The position numbers and the translations under genes are program-made. A model generated the notes under the pieces. The model was not told where the DNA came from and did not search any database. It saw only the letters and a list, made by a program, of their open reading frames with translations. A DNA stretch of 64,000 nucleotides from Punica granatum (taxonomy: Eukaryota > Streptophyta > Magnoliopsida > Myrtales > Lythraceae): NCBI RefSeq assembly GCF_007655135.1, contig NC_045130.1, forward strand, positions 31,430,605 to 31,494,604. The letters run 5' to 3'. This document shows positions 59,373 to 64,000 of this stretch, piece by piece (position 1 is the stretch's first letter; every line of letters starts with the position of its first letter).

Positions 59373-59829
59373 AAGGAAATCACTCGATAATAAAGATAGG
59401 ATTTGACGTAGCTATTTGACAAAATGATGATAATAATTAATAACAGTAATAATCTATCATACATCTAATTAATAATAAAAAAATCACGCTTTTATCTAAA
59501 TCATTCAAATGTGGCTATTCTAAAATTTCAGATAATATCGTAGCTGAGATTTTTGAGTTTTTTGTTTGTACATTTCTTTGATATTTCATGAACTCTATCC
59601 GATAAGATTTGTTGTTAGTATTTACTTTTCTTTCGCTTTGATGTTTGTTGTTGTTTGTCTTCAGCTAAAAATATAATCTTTGCTCGGATGTCAACTTGAT
59701 TCTAGCTAAAAAAGATTTCCACTAAATTTCAAACCACCTATTGAAAATCGTATTGCCTCTTAAACGTTGACCTAGTTCATCACAAAATGCTTTGCTTCTA
59801 GTAAGTTTCAAATCCTTGAATTACTAGTA

Positions 59830-59990
59830 AAGTTGTCAAAAGAGAGTGTAGTGCTACGGTACACGTCCTCGTTTGTTGATTTAGAGATCGCAGGTTCGAT
59901 ATCTATTAGGACTACTTGTGCCTCTTTATTAGTTATTTTAGATTTCTCTTTTATTGTATTAGGTCTTGAACCTTTTTATGACCGAAAAAA
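59830..59990 (+). repeat. SINE-like repeat
   Basis: A-box-like GTAGTGCTACGGTACACG and B-box-like GATCGCAGGTTCGATATC, then a T-rich body ending TTTTTATGACCG and an A run. It has the same architecture as the copy at 59225 but a different internal sequence. Confidence 0.5.
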
Positions 59991-61805
59991 AAAGGTTATC
60001 AAGACAAAGCGAAATTTGCCAAATATGCCACACTTAATGGTTAGCTCTCCTGATCATTTTTAACCACTATATTAGAGATCACACGCAATATACGAGAAAC
60101 CACGTTAACTTAAATAGGTTGAAATTGAAAATCTTAGTGAAACCTTTTTTTAATACGTAAAATGAAGTCCTAGTGAAACTTGAGGATGTTGCCTTTTTGC
60201 CTTTGAAGTATTGAAAGTAATTGAGATGAGGACTTTGCTTTGTCCAGCGGTCATTCATTGAACGCCCGAAATGGGAAATCAATTTTGAGATTGATAACCA
60301 ATAATTTATAGATTCAATTAAAAAATTATACCACTAATTAATTGTGCGTTTTTCCAAATGATGTGACTTGGTAGTTGAACCCACCTCAATTAGTGTTCAA
60401 CCACTAATGCCCATTGCAGTATTATTACATAAAAATATCTTTTCATATAGCCCTCCCAATATTTATGTCTTCATTATTATTTCTTCCTTTAAATAATTTT
60501 CAAATATCGATTTAACAAATTTGAGAGAGTTTCGGACTGTATAAATTTTCTTTTTGAAACTTAATTATATATAAAATATAAAAATTAAGAAAAGGACAAC
60601 AGCGTTGAAATGTGATGAATGATCTTTAGAACTAGTCTCGGGCCTGGCATCTTCAAGCTATGTTTTCAACTTGAATTTTGTAAAATATAATTTTTGAATT
60701 TTCTTAATAATCTTCTTTATTACTCCCCAACTCATCAACAATAACAAACTCTTTATTAAACTTTGCAATTCAACAAAATAAAAGTGTTTAATAAAAGAGA
60801 GAGAGAGAGAGAGAGAGTGATTACATTATATCAGAATGGAAAAATATGAAATTGCAAATTTCTTGAAAAATTGGATATACTTTTCACGGAGTTCCTTTGG
60901 TTCAGCAATATTTAGCCTACCTGGAGAAAGGTGTTTACTACAAACTCTCCAATTTTGGAATTGCAAATTTGTACGCACCGACTATTTCAGTTCCTCGGAC
61001 CTGAATGAATCAAACAAAGATAAAAGCATGAGACAATTTGCTTGTTCGACAATAATTCAGGATATAGCAAGAGAGAGTTGATCAACTGAAACTTGATACA
61101 CATTACTTTCATGCTTTAACCCAGTCATAGCAAAGCAAGACCATTCAACATATAATTCCAGTATCCCCTTTAACCACTTCTAATATTGCTTCTTGCCGAA
61201 GAACGTAATGGTTATTCCCTAATTCTCACTTAAAATTTCACATCTTTAATAACTCAACAAATCAAAGATAATGGAAATTAGAATCAGATAAGACCCTTTG
61301 GAAAATATCGTCAACTGTGGGGAGATTTTAGCAAGATATTAGAGAATTTAAAGTTTCGTTTTAGTAGACATGCCGAATGATATATTTTTTCTAAGTGATA
61401 TTTGTCATAGAAAAATCATATGCATATATCCGTTTATGGAAATTTGAAGGAGGACAAATGGATGACCCATCAAATCAAATTTACATTTTTTTTAAAAATT
61501 AAAAAGGATTGATTTGTTTAGACTAAAAATAAATTATCCAAAAAAGCATAGCTCAGATGCAATCAGGAAACCTCAACCCTTCCTAAAAATTGACAAAATT
61601 TCATTCGCCAACATACAAAATAAAAAAATTATAGCCCAAGCAATCCATGAAAATAATTTGCTAGAAAGAACCCAAATTACAGCAAGAAATCGAGAAAGCT
61701 TAATTACGACGGACTGATCCAACAACTCCATAACCTGAATAAAGGCAAACTTCCTCATCTCGTCTTCAATGCATTTGCTGGTGAGAGAGACAAAATTGGA
61801 AATAG
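59991..61805. other. AT-rich intergenic DNA with a GA microsatellite
   Basis: A GA dinucleotide tract lies at about 60795-60818. No gene was recognised. Several short frames (such as 60836-61081) are unsupported by family similarity or splice signals. Confidence 0.45.
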
Positions 61806-62110
61806 GCTTGTTTGGTTTGCAAATGTGATTTTAAAATCACAACTTTAACACCAACGTGGGTTGGTTCAAGCGGTTCGGCGCTTGTTCCGCTTAAGCAAGG
61901 TCTCGGGTTCGAGTCTTTGTGAATACAGAAAATTCACGCTGGGAGAGCTTTACCCCTTAGTGGGCCGACCCGGCTCGACTGGATTAGTCGGGGCCCAATT
62001 AGGCTTCCGGATACTAGGATTCTGACTGAAAAAAAAAATCACAACTTTAACCTAATTCTACCCATAACAAAATAAAATAATTCATATAAAGTCAAAGTAG
62101 CACTGGGAAT
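61806..62110. mobile_element. GTTTGGTTT-family MITE split by a SINE
   Basis: Left piece 61806-61849 starts GCTTGTTTGGTTTGCAAATG and reads GATTTTAAAATCACAACTTT. The right piece, from 62038, reads ACCTAATTCTACCCATAACA and CATATAAAGTCAAAGTAG. Reverse-complemented, copy B (41963-42195) has the same order without the SINE, confirming the pieces were one element. The right end appears truncated. Confidence 0.7.
61850..62037 (+). mobile_element. tRNA-derived SINE with perfect target duplication
   Basis: 188 bp. A box GGGTTGGTTCAAGCGG (from 61858), B box GGGTTCGAGTC near 61906, a GC-rich body (CTTAGTGGGCCGACCCGGCT) and an A-rich tail (TGACTGAAAAAAAAA). The 14-bp duplication ATCACAACTTTAAC flanks it at 61836-61849 and 62038-62051. 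It sits inside a MITE. The perfect duplication indicates a comparatively recent insertion. Confidence 0.92.
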
Positions 62111-62459
62111 GCAATTGAGCAATGTGCCTGCACTGTAAAAACAAAACCTCAGAGCTCCGACCGTTGAACTGAAAACGAAAGATTCAGAGACATGATTAGA
62201 ATTGTAAGTGCTCCAAAGGACCTTTGCTTATAGAGGAATCTATTCGTCAACATAGCAAGAAGAGAGCTATCTCGGAGAAATCCGAGATATCCACTGCCAG
62301 TTATACAAAGGAGGGATAATTGGAGATTTTGTTGTCATTCGTTTCTTAATAAATATGTTAATTGTGTACATATGTATATTATATTCTTCAGCAAATCAAT
62401 GAATCAGTATGAGAAACATTTCTCCTTCATATCGTCTCTTTTGGGCAATCGGATACTCC
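62111..62459. other. Intergenic, nothing recognised
   Basis: AT-rich DNA between the split MITE and the LINE remnant. No gene or repeat boundary was found. Confidence 0.4.
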
Positions 62460-62880
62460 ACGAAGGCTATTAGCACAAATGCAGCCTGGAACAGCAGCAG
62501 ATCGTGTCTTTCTAGAGTTCTACACTACCCGAAAAACTCGCCATCACTATCTTGATTCCAGATCTCACATGAAGATACGCCGATCCAATCTGAGGCTCGA
62601 GCAACACTCCTTGCCCTAACCATGGTTGTTAAAAGAGGACTAACGAAGATCTAGCTACACTGCGATGCTTTGCTACTAGTAGAAGCCATTTTACACCCAC
62701 TTTCTTCTCCGCGGGAAATTAGAAGCATAGTTTCTGTTATTTTAGTAGCTCTTAATATTTTCTTGGATTGGATTTGCTCTTGGATTACTAGGACTGAGAA
62801 TACCCTTGCTCGTGATCTAAGCCATTTCGGCACAAAGTCAAATTTTCAATTGTTGTACTTTTGAAGGGTATCCGAACCTT
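62460..62880 (+). pseudogene. LINE RNase H remnant (plus strand)
   Basis: Frames give NAAWN (as in the DAAWN that opens the RNase H domain of plant LINEs) near 62478, then SSPREIRSIV and CSWITRTENTLARDLSHFG, which matches the C-terminal W.PR..N..AD.LA.. pattern. The reading frame is interrupted between the two. It is only the last domain of a LINE polymerase, 5'-truncated and inactive. Confidence 0.55.
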
Positions 62881-62917
62881 AGTACTCTTGTAATTGGTAC
62901 TAACTATTAATATCAAT

Positions 62918-63492
62918 TAGGGGTGTGCACGGGTACCGGGTATACCCGGAACCGGTTGGAACCTACCATAACGGGTAGGGTCTGGGTAGCTCGTATTGAA
63001 AATATGGTAGGTTCCGGGTATTAAAATTAGAAACCTGTGAAAATCGGTTCCGGTTCCTGCCTACAGGGTACCCGGAACCGGTTATTTATTTAAAAAAAAA
63101 GAGGAAAGAGTAAAGTTACTATCTCCTCTAATGAATCAGAACATAGGCGCTTTGTTGTGTGAGATTGTATTATGGATGTTCAATTTTGTGGATGGATTGA
63201 TGAGACATATTATTATTTCATTGTTGTGGATTAATCTAAATTTTGTTGATAATCTATTTAGCATGATTACTGATTATGTATGCGATATTTTCGATTTTAT
63301 TTAGCGAGAGGAAAAAATTTACAGGTTCCAACAGGGTACCCGGAACCTGTGGTATAATACAAGTTCCGGGTAGGTTCCGGTTCCATGATTCAACAGGGTA
63401 GGGTCTGGTTCCAAAATCTTGGAACCTGTCCCTTACAGGGTAAGGTCCGGGTATTATGAAAAATATAGGGTACCCGGAACCGATCACCCCTA
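62918..63492. mobile_element. hAT-type MITE with 8-bp target duplication
   Basis: 575 bp with ends TAGGGGTG...CACCCCTA. The 8-bp duplication ATATCAAT flanks it at 62910-62917 and 63493-63500. The subterminal regions are full of GGTTCC / GGGTACCCGGAACC words in both orientations, which look like repeated transposase-binding sites. The middle is AT-rich and non-coding. Confidence 0.9.
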
Positions 63493-63500
63493 ATATCAAT

Positions 63501-64000
63501 ATATGCATTATTCAGCAAAAAAACAGATACTCCATGAAGGCCCAGCCGTTGAACTCGGAGCTGGAATCAGCGGACCTCCATGAGAGGTCGGGGCTGGGCT
63601 CGACAAGTGAAGCATATGCGAGCAAAAGTCCAAGATTCGAGAATCAGAGGGTGCTAAGGTGTAAGTACTTTCGATTGTGGAAAAAGACGCAGGAGAGGGC
63701 GAGAGACGGTGGAGGAAATGCGATGGATGAACTCATTTTAATCATTATTAGAAAATTAAATACATGATTCATATTGATCCATGTACCCTTAACAACATAG
63801 GGAGATGAAAAGACAATCAACCAAATGCTTCTAACCTCGTCAAAATGCTGATGTGCCACATATTTTGGTGAAACCCATGGAGACACCTCGTTGTACGAAA
63901 ATTGGAGAGCTTAGCTTAAATACCTATAATATAGATACGTGAGAGAATGCAGGGAAATAAATAGTTATTGAAAGAAAATTACAATTGTGACCTTAATTAT
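63501..64000. other. Right end of window, no gene recognised
   Basis: A GC-richer stretch at 63540-63730 contains a short hydrophilic frame without family similarity. AT-rich DNA follows to the window end. Confidence 0.4.

Noticed and set aside
61850..61920. Possible tRNA gene
   Set aside because: Perfect 14-bp target duplication and A tail identify it as a SINE.

Overview
This is nuclear DNA from a flowering plant, almost certainly a dicot and probably a rosid. It has split plant genes with AT-rich introns, plant-specific families (class III peroxidase, glutamate receptor-like channels, an EF-hand Na+/Ca2+ exchanger of the NCL type) and many plant transposable elements between them. I could not name the species from sequence alone. 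There are no rRNA or CRISPR features and no convincing functional tRNA genes. I did not find a previously undescribed multi-gene system. What stands out is a tandem glutamate-receptor pair being remodelled by transposons, microsatellite growth and apparent gene conversion.

Layout, left to right. 1-812: the 5' part of a class III peroxidase on the minus strand, cut by the window edge. About 0.8-8.2 kb: AT-rich intergenic DNA with one recognisable relic, a frameshifted potato-inhibitor-I protease-inhibitor pseudogene near 7.5 kb. About 8.2-14.1 kb: a GC-richer, largely non-coding block interpreted as one very long LTR of an Ogre/Tat-type Ty3/gypsy element, carrying two sets of internal tandem repeats. 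14.7-19.56 kb: a complete but decayed Ty1/copia element (minus strand) with 168/169-bp LTRs and a 5-bp target duplication. It sits exactly against the stop codon of the first GLR gene.

19.6-33.0 kb: two tandem minus-strand glutamate receptor-like (GLR) genes. Each has five exons with consistent phases, giving 869 and 866 residues. The 6.5 kb between them is packed with a Mutator-type MITE, a GC-rich fold-back element, a hAT MITE and a LINE remnant. 33-40 kb: AT-rich intergenic DNA with two repeat elements. 40.2-41.3 kb: a two-exon F-box gene of the At4g18380/AUF type (minus). 42.9-43.9 kb: a truncated copia fragment. 44.3-50.8 kb: a 23-exon DEAH-box RNA helicase orthologous to DHX35/DEAH9 (694 aa). 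52.2-56.8 kb: a seven-exon NCL sodium/calcium exchanger (585 aa) whose first intron holds a tandem duplication and a 31-G tract. 57-64 kb: no gene, but SINE-like repeats, a SINE nested in a MITE, a LINE remnant and a hAT element.

The genes do not form a pathway. GLR channels and NCL both touch Ca2+ transport, but the window gives no sign that their proximity is functional. All splice sites were placed by hand from reading frame, GT/AG signals and family alignment. Element boundaries were placed by matching terminal repeats and target-site duplications by eye.
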